A stretch of 64,000 bases of DNA from Diabrotica undecimpunctata. Lineage: Eukaryota; Arthropoda; Insecta; Coleoptera; Chrysomelidae. Below, in pieces: positions 44,434 to 55,195 of the stretch. The stretch lies in assembly GCF_040954645.1 (NCBI RefSeq), contig NC_092806.1, forward strand, positions 2,232,001 through 2,296,000, read 5' to 3'. The notes beneath the pieces were generated by a model. The model saw nothing but the letters and a program-made list of their open reading frames with translations. It did not search any database and was not told the DNA's origin. Numbering within the stretch: the stretch's first letter is position 1; each line of letters opens with the position of its first letter. The position numbers and the translations under genes were made by a program.

Positions 44434-47400
44434 ATGACGACGATTTATGAGCTGACAGTGACTACTTTAAGGAGACATCTAGAAGACAGAGAATTAGCTT
44501 CTACCGGAAAAAAGGCTGAGTTAGTCCAACGACTAAAGAACGCTTTGCTAGAAGAAGGACTAGATCCAGAGACTTATATATTTGAAGACAAACATGATGC
44601 TGTCATCTCGTCGATTTCGAAATTAGAGAACAAAGTCTCTGGCGATATTTCGAAAGTTTCCGGCGACATCGCTTCTTTAGAAAGCAAAGTCACTTCTGAG
44701 ATGTCTGCCCTGGACGATAGAATATCTTCGTTAAAAAACCAAGTTGCTGCCGATATGTTAGCCTTCGAAGAAAAGATTAAAGAGATGGAAAGGAAGATGG
44801 AAGAAACAGGGACAGCAGAGAGAGGTAACAATCCGATTACAGTGGAGATAAAAGAAGACGAGACGGAATTTAAGTTGGAGACACGGCCGAAATTTGAAGG
44901 AAGTGGAGGTTCTATTCATGTTAAAGTCCCAACTTTCGACGGAAAATCATCATGGAACAACTACATGAAACAGTTCGAATCAGCCGCAAGAGCAAATGGA
45001 TGGTCTGAAAAAGAAAAGGCTGTAAACCTGACTATCGCTCTTCGAGGAGATGCCTTAGATGTGCTTCAGACCATAGCCGTAGAGGAGACCGATGATTTCG
45101 AACAACTGAAGAAGAGGTTAAATATGCGATATGGCCACGAACATTTGGAACATGTATATCAGTCGCAGCTTAAAAATCGTAGACAGAAGAAAGATGAGGC
45201 TCTTCAAGAATATGAGGTAGATATTGCCAGATTAGTACGATATGCTTATCCAACAGCTCCCGAAGACATGATGGAAAAATTGGCCGTTCAAACGTTTATT
45301 GATGGTCTTCGTGATCATGAAATGCAGAGAACACTACGATTAGCTCGTCACAAGACGCTGGTTGATGTTTTATCCGCCGCCCTCGAATACGAGTCAGCTA
45401 CGCAGGCCTCTGGCGGTTACAGTAAAGTTAGGACTGTAAAAGAGGAAGGGGATGAAGATAAACTTGACCAGCTCTTTAATTTGATGAAAAGCATGACATG
45501 CAAGAAAAAGAAGACCATAAAATCAAGAAACTCACCATCAGGAAAACCAGAACGAGTCAACCTTAGGGGGGCAGCTTCGACCCGGAACTCTTCCAAAGAC
45601 CCTCTTATACTAATAGCTTCTTTGAAATGTCGTGAAGATAGTGTATATGTAGATGGAGACATAAATGGTAAAAAGCATACGTTGTTGGTGGATACCGGAG
45701 CGACCAGAACCATTATACGCCCGACAGTTATAAACAGCCGAAAGAAACTGTTACCAACGAGGTTGCGACTTCGGACCGCTACAGGTGAAAATGCCAACAT
45801 TCATGGAGAAATCCAGGTACAATTGGGGATTGGAGCAGAAAAGTTTGTCCATACTGTTATAGTTGCTGACATCGAAGAGGATGTTATATTAGGAATGGAC
45901 GTAATGAATATGCATGGATTCCAATTGGATTTTAAGAATAAGGTAATCAAAGTTGGCAACGAGGAAGTATTTCTCCATCCACATAATGACAACACTGTGC
46001 AAGCAGCCATTACAGAAGATACAGTCGTGCCTGCGAGAAGCGAAACGATCATAGTAGCGCGACTACAGGGAATTGTAGACGAAGGGAGACCTGTTATGAT
46101 GGAGCCTTGGAACCACGACGATGAGGTTGGTCGTGGAATCATAATTGGAAAGGAATTGGTGACTTCGGCTAAAGAAATTCCTGTGAGACTTATCAATGTC
46201 AACGACTACCCAGTGACCATAAAGAAAGAGACAAAAGTAGGATTTTGTGTACCTGTGACATCCATAATCCGTCAGGCGACAACATCTGATAATTCCAACG
46301 ACAAATTCGACCAAATGGTTGCAGTTGCAGGACAGTCTCTAAATCAGATGGAGAAAAGAAAATTAAGGGAATTTCTGCGGCAGTATCGTGATATTTTCGT
46401 ACCGAAAGGAGGAAAGACGGGAAGAACTACCGTTGTTAAGCATAAAATTGATACTGGTAATGCTAAGCCAATTCGTCAAACAGCTCGACGATTACCACAG
46501 GCGAAGAGAGAGGAAGCTGAAACGATTGTTCAGGAAATGAAGAAAGACGGGGTGATAGAACCTTCTACGAGTCCATGGGTCTCTCCGGTGGTCCTGGTTA
46601 AGAAGAAAGACGGAACGACGAGGTTCTGTGTGGATTACCGTTTGCTGAACAACGTTACCAAGAAAGATAGTTATCCTCTGCCTCGGATCGATGACACATT
46701 GGACACATTGGCTGGAAGTAAATTGTTTTCTACTTTAGATTTGAAGTCTGGATACTGGCAGGTAGAAATGGACCCAGTCGATAAAGAAAAGACAGCCTTC
46801 ACCAGAGGATCTGGATTGTGGCAATTCAACGTTATGCCATTTGGACTTTGTAATGCTCCTGCGACATTTGAGAGGCTTATGGAAAATGTGTTGAGAGGGT
46901 TATCTTGGAAAACATGCCTGGTTTATTTAGATGACATAATCGTCTTGGGGGAGACATTCGAAGATCATTTGAGGAATTTAGAAAACGTTTTTAATCGACT
47001 TAAAGCTGCCCAATTGATGCTAAACCCCAAGAAGTGCCAGCTATTTCAAGGTAAAGTCAATTATCTGGGTCATATAGTCAGTAAAGAAGGAGTGGCCGTG
47101 GATAAAGGAAAAATCGATTCCATTAAGGAATGGCCAAAACCAACTGACAAACATCAAGTGAGAAGTTTTCTTGGACTATGTACTTACTACCGGAGGTTTA
47201 TTAAGAAGTTTGCAGATATCGCTAAGCCATTAACGCGACTTACGGAGGAAGCAAGAGATTACCGCTGGGATACAGACTGCCAAAATGCCTTTGAGACCTT
47301 GAAAAAGCATTTAATAACAGCACCAATTTTAGGGTATCCACTGCCAGAAGGAGAGTTCATCTTAGATACAGATGCAAGTAATGTGGGAATTGGAGGAGTG

Positions 47401-49779
47401 CTGTCTCAGATTCAAGGAGGACAGGAACGAGTCCTCGGATATTTTAGTAAAGTTCTTTCAAAACCTGAGCGGAATTATTGCGTCACGAGGAGAGAACTTC
47501 TAGCAGTAGTTAAATCAGTAGAGCACTTCTATCAATACCTCTATGGCAGAAAGTTTCTAATCCGAACCGACCATGCCGCCCTTAAGTGGTTGATGCAGTT
47601 TAAGAATCCAGAGGGTCAGATAGCCAGGTGGATCGAACGACTCCAAGAATACGATTTTAAGATTGAGCACCGAGCCGGAGTTAGCCACAGAAACGCTGAT
47701 TCTCTTTCCAGAAGGCCATGCCCAGCAGAGTGTCCCCACTGCAACAAAACGGAATCCAAGGAAGCAGCAGTGCTAAGAACGACGATTGTCAACGACGACT
47801 GGATGCCTACTAAGATAAGGGAAGAACAAGAGAGAGATCCAGTTATACAGAAAATCCGAAAATGGAAAGAGGAAAACCGTCGACCACCTTGGCAGGAAAT
47901 ATCAAACCTATGCTCAGTAGTTAAGACGTATTGGGCCCAGTGGGACTCATTTATCATCGAAGATGGCTTGCTTAAACGAGTCCTGGAAAATGATGACGGT
48001 TCAGAGAAGAGAAGACAGTTGGTGATCCCAAAGAGCAGAATAGCCGAAGTACTTCGTCAGTTACACGACAGTCCATCGGGAGGGCATTTTGGTGTAAGGA
48101 AAACCCTTCAGCGAATTCGGGAACGGTTTTATTGGATGAACAGTTCCGACGACGTAAAAGACTGGTGTAAGAAATGTACTATTTGTGCTACGAGTAACGG
48201 GCCTCACCGGAAAAGGAGAGCTCCTATGAGACAATATAATGTTGGAAGCCCGTTTGAAAGAATAGCTTTGGACATTGCAGGGCCATTTCCAGAAAGTGAA
48301 AATGGGGGCAAGTACATGTTGGTAGTAATGGATTACTTCACTAAGTGGGTCGAGATTTACGCACTTCCAGACCAGAAGGCCGCCACCGTTGCAGATAAGT
48401 TGATCCAAGAATATATCAGCCGATTTGGAGTGCCTTTGGAGATCCATAGTGATCAAGGCAGGAACTTCGAAAGTGATCTATTCCAAGGAATATGTGATAG
48501 ACTAGGCATGAAGAAAACAAGAACTACCGCGTATCATCCGCAATCGGATGGTATGGTAGAACGAATGAATAGGACAGTTGGCAAGTATTTGACAAAGATG
48601 GTGTCCGATCATCAGCGAGACTGGGACCAATACCTTCCGTTCTTCACAATGGCCTACAGATCTGCTGTTAACGAATCAACAGGCCAGACACCAGCCAAAG
48701 TCCTATTCGGACGCGAAATGCGACTACCTTGTGATCTAGAATTTGGGTGTCGACCTGGAGAAGATGTAGCAGGTGAAGATTATGTGATCGAATTACGAAG
48801 AAGAATGGACGATGTACATGAGTTGGTCCGTTCCCACCTTCAGATCGCTAGCGACCGAATGAAGAAACGGTACGATACACAAGCCGAAAAGGGTTGCTTT
48901 AAGAAGAACGACAAAGTATGGCTGTATAATCCCAAGAAGCGAATAGGTTGTTCTCCCAAACTGCAGCAGTTTTGGGAAGGTCCATACCTCATCATGGAGA
49001 AGATCAACGATGTCATCTACCGAATAAGCAAGATTCCGAGGGGAAAGCCGATGATAGTACACCATAACCGGTTGGCATCTTTCGAAGGTGACCACGACGT
49101 AGATGAAGAAGTGGAAGTAAACCAAGTCCAAGATGTGTTTGACCTCACGTTTGAGGAATTCATGGGTGCCTATGGAGGTACCGGTAAAGCAAGACATGGT
49201 GTTACCACTGAAGAAAAGCAAGATCTACTCGCGCTCCCCGATGACTACTCGCTGGCCCTTACCATCCCGGCCAGTATCAAAGACGCACCAGGGTTGGCAT
49301 CCGTCTTTCGAAGGAAGTTTGGTCGAGTTGCAGAACTTCAATGCCAGGTGCCAGCTCCCGGTAAAACCTTGAAACTCCAAGATGCATCACGTTACCTTTT
49401 CTACCTGGTAACAAAAGACACTGCCCGTGACCAACCTACCTACCGAGATGTATGGGAAGCCTTACTTCAATTGAGAGAGCACGTACTAGAGTCCGACGTG
49501 CAAAAGTTAGCCATGCCAAAGTTGGAGTGCCGCCAATTAGATTGGAGGGTTATCCGAAATATGGTGGAGGAGATCTTTAAAGACACCGAAGTCCAGGTGT
49601 TAGTCTGTTGCAATCCGCATAGTTACTGGTGCGGAGAGAAAACCGTCCCTTGTCATTTTTATACAACTGGAAGTTGTAAAAGAGGGTCCAGTTGCCGATA
49701 CCAGCATACAGTTCCGGTTCCAGTCTCGACAAGGTTCCAGGAGGAACCATCTTTTAAGAGGGGGGCAATGTTACGATAA
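44434..49779 (+). CDS. Gag-Pol polyprotein with SAP, macrodomain and CCCH finger
   Basis: 1,781 aa from ATG 44434. Domains in order: SAP-like motif (residues ~4-40, LTVTTLRRHLEDRELASTGK); coiled coil (~50-130); Gag capsid (~165-300); a Lys-rich stretch but no CCHC knuckle; protease (VDTGAT, Asp 420); RT (YLDD at ~831); RNase H (DTDASNVGIGG, ~978); integrase with HHCC finger (~1210-1255) and D1280, D1340, E1376 (D-D-35-E). After the integrase comes a region (~1594-1725) resembling OARD1/TARG1-type macrodomains (SLALTIPASIKDAPGLASVF, FGRV, YLFYLVTKD, MPKLEC, LDW). A CCCH zinc finger follows (C1740-x7-C1748-x5-C1754-x3-H1758). The stop lies 11 nt inside the 3' LTR. ADP-ribose binding and RNA binding by the extra domains are inference. 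Confidence 0.93.
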   Translation: MTTIYELTVTTLRRHLEDRELASTGKKAELVQRLKNALLEEGLDPETYIFEDKHDAVISSISKLENKVSGDISKVSGDIASLESKVTSEMSALDDRISSLKNQVAADMLAFEEKIKEMERKMEETGTAERGNNPITVEIKEDETEFKLETRPKFEGSGGSIHVKVPTFDGKSSWNNYMKQFESAARANGWSEKEKAVNLTIALRGDALDVLQTIAVEETDDFEQLKKRLNMRYGHEHLEHVYQSQLKNRRQKKDEALQEYEVDIARLVRYAYPTAPEDMMEKLAVQTFIDGLRDHEMQRTLRLARHKTLVDVLSAALEYESATQASGGYSKVRTVKEEGDEDKLDQLFNLMKSMTCKKKKTIKSRNSPSGKPERVNLRGAASTRNSSKDPLILIASLKCREDSVYVDGDINGKKHTLLVDTGATRTIIRPTVINSRKKLLPTRLRLRTATGENANIHGEIQVQLGIGAEKFVHTVIVADIEEDVILGMDVMNMHGFQLDFKNKVIKVGNEEVFLHPHNDNTVQAAITEDTVVPARSETIIVARLQGIVDEGRPVMMEPWNHDDEVGRGIIIGKELVTSAKEIPVRLINVNDYPVTIKKETKVGFCVPVTSIIRQATTSDNSNDKFDQMVAVAGQSLNQMEKRKLREFLRQYRDIFVPKGGKTGRTTVVKHKIDTGNAKPIRQTARRLPQAKREEAETIVQEMKKDGVIEPSTSPWVSPVVLVKKKDGTTRFCVDYRLLNNVTKKDSYPLPRIDDTLDTLAGSKLFSTLDLKSGYWQVEMDPVDKEKTAFTRGSGLWQFNVMPFGLCNAPATFERLMENVLRGLSWKTCLVYLDDIIVLGETFEDHLRNLENVFNRLKAAQLMLNPKKCQLFQGKVNYLGHIVSKEGVAVDKGKIDSIKEWPKPTDKHQVRSFLGLCTYYRRFIKKFADIAKPLTRLTEEARDYRWDTDCQNAFETLKKHLITAPILGYPLPEGEFILDTDASNVGIGGVLSQIQGGQERVLGYFSKVLSKPERNYCVTRRELLAVVKSVEHFYQYLYGRKFLIRTDHAALKWLMQFKNPEGQIARWIERLQEYDFKIEHRAGVSHRNADSLSRRPCPAECPHCNKTESKEAAVLRTTIVNDDWMPTKIREEQERDPVIQKIRKWKEENRRPPWQEISNLCSVVKTYWAQWDSFIIEDGLLKRVLENDDGSEKRRQLVIPKSRIAEVLRQLHDSPSGGHFGVRKTLQRIRERFYWMNSSDDVKDWCKKCTICATSNGPHRKRRAPMRQYNVGSPFERIALDIAGPFPESENGGKYMLVVMDYFTKWVEIYALPDQKAATVADKLIQEYISRFGVPLEIHSDQGRNFESDLFQGICDRLGMKKTRTTAYHPQSDGMVERMNRTVGKYLTKMVSDHQRDWDQYLPFFTMAYRSAVNESTGQTPAKVLFGREMRLPCDLEFGCRPGEDVAGEDYVIELRRRMDDVHELVRSHLQIASDRMKKRYDTQAEKGCFKKNDKVWLYNPKKRIGCSPKLQQFWEGPYLIMEKINDVIYRISKIPRGKPMIVHHNRLASFEGDHDVDEEVEVNQVQDVFDLTFEEFMGAYGGTGKARHGVTTEEKQDLLALPDDYSLALTIPASIKDAPGLASVFRRKFGRVAELQCQVPAPGKTLKLQDASRYLFYLVTKDTARDQPTYRDVWEALLQLREHVLESDVQKLAMPKLECRQLDWRVIRNMVEEIFKDTEVQVLVCCNPHSYWCGEKTVPCHFYTTGSCKRGSSCRYQHTVPVPVSTRFQEEPSFKRGAMLR

Positions 49780-50079
49780 ATATACTGGCCTAACTTTTAT
49801 GACTAATTATTCTGTTTTATTGTAGAAATTTCGGTGGAAGTCTAGATTCAAATTATGGTGAATTCTCCAACTTGATGTTCTCGACTATTCCAGTATATCA
49901 GGATTTCGTATATAAATACAACATTTTTATATGGAGAGACAGTTAATACTCAAGACCCGCGCTCGCGAATTTGTACGTACGGATATAATAAATTATTGTC
50001 AGATAAGTTAATATAAATAAAGAAATAAATTAAATCCGTAAGTGTTATAAATATTGAACCTTTTAATAAATTCACAACA
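49769..50079 (+). repeat. 3' LTR of Ty3/gypsy element
   Basis: Same 311-bp sequence as the 5' LTR, followed by the ATAC target duplication. The stop codon of the polyprotein lies in its first 11 bases. Confidence 0.95.
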
Positions 50080-50083
50080 ATAC

Positions 50084-50740
50084 CATTGGTGTATTAATAA
50101 GGCTACCCATTTTTTGCCTTGTTTTCTTTTACTGCTCCAGTATAAATTATAATATTCACCTAACTCACCTAATTTTAATTGTCAATTTTCTTTTTTTTTT
50201 GTTTTACATAGAACGCAAATATCTATTTATTTCTCTTTCAGCACCTGTTTTATTTTTTGGTCTCTTAAGTTAAACGATATATTATTTCATATAGTAATTT
50301 CCTTCTGGATTTTAAATATTTTTTGCTGGTTCTTTATAGGTGAGTGCTATAAATATGTACCACTAATTTGTAAATCCTTATTAGAAAAACATTTATGAAT
50401 AAATAAATAATTTAAACAAAAGCACAGTTTAGTGATCAATAAAACTTAAAAAACAGTGTAAATAACTTATTCATTTATAAATCTGTCTCGGTTTTTAAAG
50501 AAAAACAGTTTTTGGTATGACGTTTTTTATATTTGTTTAATTATAGAATCAATGAAGAGCAAATCATTCATAATGCAAATTACTTCTATCAATAACCAAA
50601 TCAAAATTTTTGTTTTGCACCAAAGAAGTGTTATCATTTATTAAATAATTTGTTATTGTTACAATTAATATTATCGTTTGTGTAAACCAAAGTTAATAAA
50701 TTCAAAAAGATAGTATTGAGTCTCAATAATCTGAAGAAGA
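50084..50740. other. Unassigned sequence upstream of gene 4
   Basis: AT-rich; nothing recognised before the gene 4 promoter boxes. Confidence 0.5.
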
Positions 50741-50746
50741 TAATAT

Positions 50747-50790
50747 TTAAGTCGTCCTTCTATTAAGTGGCTGACTTTTTATATATAAAG
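50747..50790 (+). promoter_or_regulatory. Gene 4 promoter: TTAAGTCG, TTAAGTGG, TATA
   Basis: The upstream box TTAAGTCG (50747-50754) differs at one base from the consensus. TTAAGTGG (50763-50770) and ATATATAAAG (50781-50790) are intact. The spacing matches genes 2 and 3. Confidence 0.72.
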
Positions 50791-50833
50791 CTATACCGAC
50801 AGTCCATATCATTGTAAAATACAATTATTAAAC

Positions 50834-53073
50834 ATGAAGACCACATTGGTATTAAGTCTTTTGTTTTGCGTCGGTAAGTTAAGATATTTTTTATACTGTT
50901 TTACAATTTTTCACTGGTACTATTAGATGGTAGATATTTGTATAGTAGATCAATATTTCGTTGTTTAAGCTTTTTTTATTGTTTATGTCTCTATGTGTTT
51001 CTGTCTTTTGTCTTAAGACTGCGAAGTGGATCTTTGAACGTAACAAATAGTGAGAGCTATCACTTGCCGCACTTTTCTGAACTCTAACAGTCTAAGTGTC
51101 ATTTATTTGTATGTGTTTTTATTCAAGAATGAATAAATAGTTATTTAATATGCTACAATTATCTACTTTTAGGTCTTACCGTCTACGCCCAAAGAACCCA
51201 TGAGCCAGAACCAGAGCCTGACAATGAGTAAGTAAAATCACCGATCTAAAACTCAACTTAATGCGGAATTTATCAGTTTGCACTGTTTTATTATTAATAC
51301 TTTATAAAGCTGTTTAACGTCTATGAAATATTAAAATATAACAAACAGGTATACCAAATTTTTAAATATAATATCTTAAAAAATTAGTGGACGTGTTTGA
51401 TATTTTTATTTTTCCAGAAGAAAAAAAAATTATTGTTAAGGTTTCGTTGATATATTCTGCCCATCTTTGTACTTTCTCTTTAGTCTGTGTTATAGCAGTC
51501 CCGTGTCTATCCAGAAGTACATCAATGGGATTTTAATTTCTTCGTCCTGCCAGTTCTTTAACTTTCTTGTGTAGGTTAAACAGATCATATTTATTTTGAA
51601 GGTCTTCGATCTCTTAACCCAACCTAACCTAACCATTTGACAAACAGTCCTAAAAATATTTTATAGTCAAAAAACACTATAGATAACCTACTTTTGCTTT
51701 TAAAAGAGTTTATTTTACTAAGCAAAGTAATTAATTGTTACCGTTCCGCTAATGAGAGAGGGGTACGGATGTACATTAAATCAAATTTTTAGAGCAGCCA
51801 TCTCAAAAGTCCGAATAGCTATGATAATTGCCGACCTCCGCCGCGGAGATAGCACTTGAAGAAAAAGATGAAGTTCCGCTAATATACTTATTAGGTTGAA
51901 ACGGGTTTTTGTAAATAAAAAAAATTATGCTAATCACAAATAATATTTGAAAATATTTTGAAAATAGCTAAGAAGATACCTATTTTAAAATCACCGATAC
52001 AGTCAATAAGAAAAAACGATCAATAAGGCATCTTTTATATAAATTGTATTACTAAATACGGTAAATTTAAACGTTGATAATACCACCATAGTCTTAAGTC
52101 TAATATTGTCGTTTAATTCAAATAATAGAAAAAGTATTTTCTTTACAGATTTGCTTGCGACTCCTGCATAACATTTGCAACTGTTATCAAGGATTACGTC
52201 GATCAGAGATTACCATTGGTAAGATTAATGAGAAGTATATACTTGTTTATAACTTGAGTGTATACTTTGTGTGTGAAAATTTGCGTGCGTGAATGCTGAA
52301 TTTATTTTTAACCCTTTCATGTTTAACAATTATTTTAAAAACCATAGAAATTATACTAGACAAAAATGTTTACTAAAGCTGTATATTAAACATAAATAGA
52401 AACACATTTTATTTCTGTTCTTATATCAGTATTATTATATTCTCAATGTGGAACCACTAATATTTTGGTGGATGCGCCGTCACCAAAAATTCGTCTAAAT
52501 GATCAAAATCAATATTAGTGTTTTCTTATGAACTTTTACATGGGAAGACACGTTTCTTGTTGCTGTGGCTTCACTTATACTCAACTTTTGACTATCTTGA
52601 GTTTGTAGTTTTCTTATGATGTATTAGATTTTTTTATTAATACCTAAATTTACAATGCTGTCCTTTATCTATTTTTTTATCAAATAATTATTTTCATGTC
52701 GGCTGCATGGTAAATTAATTACCTAGGGTTTTTGGAGTCGCTTTTATATTCCTTTTTGTTTTTATTAATAATTTTCTTTTACTCTTTTATTGGGAAAAGG
52801 ATAGTCTGTAACAAATTTATTAGTTTGGTTTTTAATTTATAATTATAATTTTATTTATAATTCATACATTGGTTAAATTCATTTTAACTACAATTAAATT
52901 TTCTATTCTTGCAGGACGAAGTTGAAAGAGACGCAGATGTACTATGCAACATTTTACCAGGTGAATTGAGAGATTTTTGCGACCACAACTTACTTCCAAA
53001 AACCGACAGAATTTTTGAAGAGCTACACAAACGTACACCTCAGGAAGTATGCGAACATTTGGACTTCTGTTAG
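50834..53073 (+). CDS. Saposin-B-like secreted protein, gene 4
   Basis: Exons: 50834-50873, 51173-51227, 52149-52218 and 52915-53073; the product is 107 aa. The signal peptide is MKTTLVLSLLFCVGLTVYA. The linker is QRTHEPEPEPDNE. The saposin-B domain begins FACDSCITFATVI and has six cysteines (CDSC, LC, FC, VC, FC). It is the most compact member: intron 1 is 299 nt. The exon 3 product resembles gene 1, whereas the linker resembles gene 2. AATAAA is at 53118-53123, 45 nt after the stop. Intron 2 contains RTE-type LINE scraps. The exon structure is certain; the molecular role is not known. Confidence 0.92.
51420..51620 (-). pseudogene. LINE fragment (EN-RT linker), gene 4 intron 2
   Basis: Minus strand: KYDLFNLHKKVKELAGRRN, then DRHGTAITQTKEKVQRW and AEYINETL, the linker before the RT of RTE-like LINEs. 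Confidence 0.7.
51775..51880 (+). pseudogene. RTE-like 3' terminus, gene 4 intron 2
   Basis: FRAAISKVRIAMIIADLRRG, DST-stop, then an AAGAAAAAGATGAAG tail: the very end of an RTE-type ORF. Confidence 0.75.
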
Positions 53074-53199
53074 AGACTGATTAGATAAATTATTACAGTA
53101 ATAAAAATTTTAAACAAAATAAATTTTTTGTTATCATTAAAAGAAAAAAAGTTTACCCTTTTAGTCAAAATATTACTTCCTTCTTTTATTAGTATTCAA

Positions 53200-54200
53200 A
53201 TTTAAAGTAAATAAGTTTTGGCAGTTTTGGGACTCCAGCCATTTTCTTCAGGGGCGGCCTCTTTTTCTTTTTGTACCAGCCTCCCTGTTTATTAATTCAT
53301 TGACTACTCTTCCTTCCTTCATTCTTGCTATATGTCCGAGCCATCTTAATCTTCAAATTTTAGCGAGTCTTGTTATTTTTGGTTGCCCATATATTTGCAT
53401 TATTTCTTCATTCGTTCTTCTTCGCCAGATATTCCCCTCTTTTACACCTCCGTATATATCCTTCTAAGAATTTTTCGTTCCCATGTATCTAATTTTACTT
53501 CCATATCTTTATTTAGTGTCCAGGTCTCGCTAGCATAGAGTACTGTAGGTCGGATAACTGTTGTATATATTCGTTTTTTTGCTGTTCTGGATATTATCTT
53601 CGACCTCAGTATCTTAGTCAGGCTCCCAGTACTCTTACTACCTTTGGCCATTCATTTTTATGATTTCTTGGTTCTCTTCGTTCTTAATTGTTAGTGTCAC
53701 TCCCAAGTAATCGAATTGGCTAACAACTTCAAAGTTATATTCTTTACTTGGGCTTTGTATCTTAAAGGACTTTCCTAGATGATTTTTGTTTCCCCTCATC
53801 ACCATATATTTTATTTTTTCTTCGTTTATTTCTAAACTATATTCCCTGGCTATTCTCTCTATTCTAGTAAAGATTTCTCTTAATTCTGCAGGTCTCCTTG
53901 TTACTAAGATAAAATCATCTGCATATGCTACGCATTGATGCCTGTGATAATATATTGTGCCTCTAGTGTAGATGTTACATTCTCGTAAAATCTTCTCTAA
54001 GATCAAATTGAAAATATCTTTTGATAACGGGTCACCTTGACGCAGACCTCTATTGGTAATAAAGCTATTCGAAACCCGTCCTTCTAACATGACCCTACTT
54101 TTAGTATCATTGAGTATGCATTTAGTTAGTCTTACTATTTTTGGTGGGAATTTAAAGTATTCTAGTGCTTCATATACTTTATTTCTTTTTATAGTATCAT
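53200..54200 (-). pseudogene. LINE, RT and C-terminal region
   Basis: Minus strand: SFITNRGLRQGDPLSKDIFN (RT motif B), HQCVAYADDFILVTRRP (YADD intact), FDYLGVTLT, then in other frames IYTTVIRPTVLYASETWTL, ERKILRRIY, RLRWLGHIARMKEGRVVNEL and KRKRGRP. It is 5'-truncated and frameshifted, and lies just downstream of gene 4 in opposite orientation. Confidence 0.85.
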
Positions 54201-54414
54201 AGTAATATACCTAGGCTAAATAATTCTGAAACTTGATATCCATTCTTGTGATATTTTGTTGTGTTCTATTATTTTCTTTAGATAAGTCTTTTTTTATCAT
54301 TATTTTTAAATGCATATATACAATCTACTAATAAACAGTACATTGAGTAATTGGTAAATGTGATGACAACATTGACTTGATTTGACATCTTTTACGATTG
54401 ATGCTCGTAGGTCA

Positions 54415-54870
54415 TTGTGGGTCGTTGTATTGCTCACATACCAAGGGGCATTAACTATCATACGCAGTGTTTTTAATTAAAAGGTCTAAAAATTTTTGTG
54501 TTTGAAGGCTTGCTACAGCCCAGAGTTCTTAGCCGTAAGTCCATATTGGATATAATATGACTTTGTAAAGCAATATTTTGTTCTCCATTGACAGTTGTGA
54601 CTTTCTGCCAAGTAACCAATTTATGTGTTTTAATTTTATATTGAGTTTTAGTGTGTTGCTTCCAGGTGAGCTTTGGGTCTAAATGCAACCCAAGATATTT
54701 CACAACATCTTTAGCGGAAATGAGGGCATTGTTTAGATTAATTCGTGGACTTGTACGTGTTCTTGTTGTAAATGTGATTTGAGCGAATTTTTCGCTATTA
54801 ACTTTAATTTTTTATTTTGTAAACCAAATCTCTAATGCAGTAATAAAGTTTTTTCATTGAGGAGCACTAT
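54415..54870 (-). pseudogene. Jockey-like LINE RT C-terminus
   Basis: Minus strand: KFAQITFTTRTRTSPRIN, VVKYLGLHLDPKLTWKQH, NMDLRLRTLGCSKPSN. This is the 'YLG..LD..LTW' to 'LWG..' block typical of Jockey RTs, a different lineage from the RTE-like copies nearby. Confidence 0.8.
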
Positions 54871-55195
54871 TAAGAACAGAAATTCTGTTGGCATGTGGCA
54901 CCTAAAACCTATATAGCTGCCACAAAGAACGAGAGATATTAGTTTTTAGAATCAATCGTAGAGAATTAAGAAACTTAGAATTTCTTAAATTTAAATAAAA
55001 ACTTAAATAAACTAAGAAATTACATATAACAAAAAACAAAAATATAATAAACACGCATGCATATCCTATATCTAAAATCTTAAAAAACTTAATGGTCTTC
55101 ATTTTAATGTGAACAATATGATTGTCTTAATTTGCACAGGTTAGTAATATCTAGTTGAATGTGGGAAAACTGCAATCGAATGTCAGGTTCTGTAT

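Larger units (their letters stand above)
44047..50079 (+). mobile_element. Intact Ty3/gypsy retrotransposon, 6,033 bp
   Basis: Two 311-bp LTRs, identical by eye, flank a single long gag-pol ORF. ATAC occurs directly before the 5' LTR and directly after the 3' LTR (50080-50083): a 4-bp duplication as made by gypsy integrases. A candidate primer-binding site starts TGGCGTCAGAGTGAG at 44360, two bases after the LTR, and a polypurine tract AAGAGGGGGGCAA precedes the 3' LTR. There is no env ORF. Identity of the LTRs and the open frame mean very recent insertion, and the copy may still be competent. Confidence 0.96.

Noticed and set aside
45417..49221. Several minus-strand ORFs inside the gypsy element
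   Set aside because: Antisense shadows of the gag-pol frame, with no motifs of their own.
51617..51636. Telomere-like CCTAA repeats (AACCTAACCTAACC)
   Set aside because: Only two to three units, too short to argue for an interstitial (TTAGG)n telomere array.
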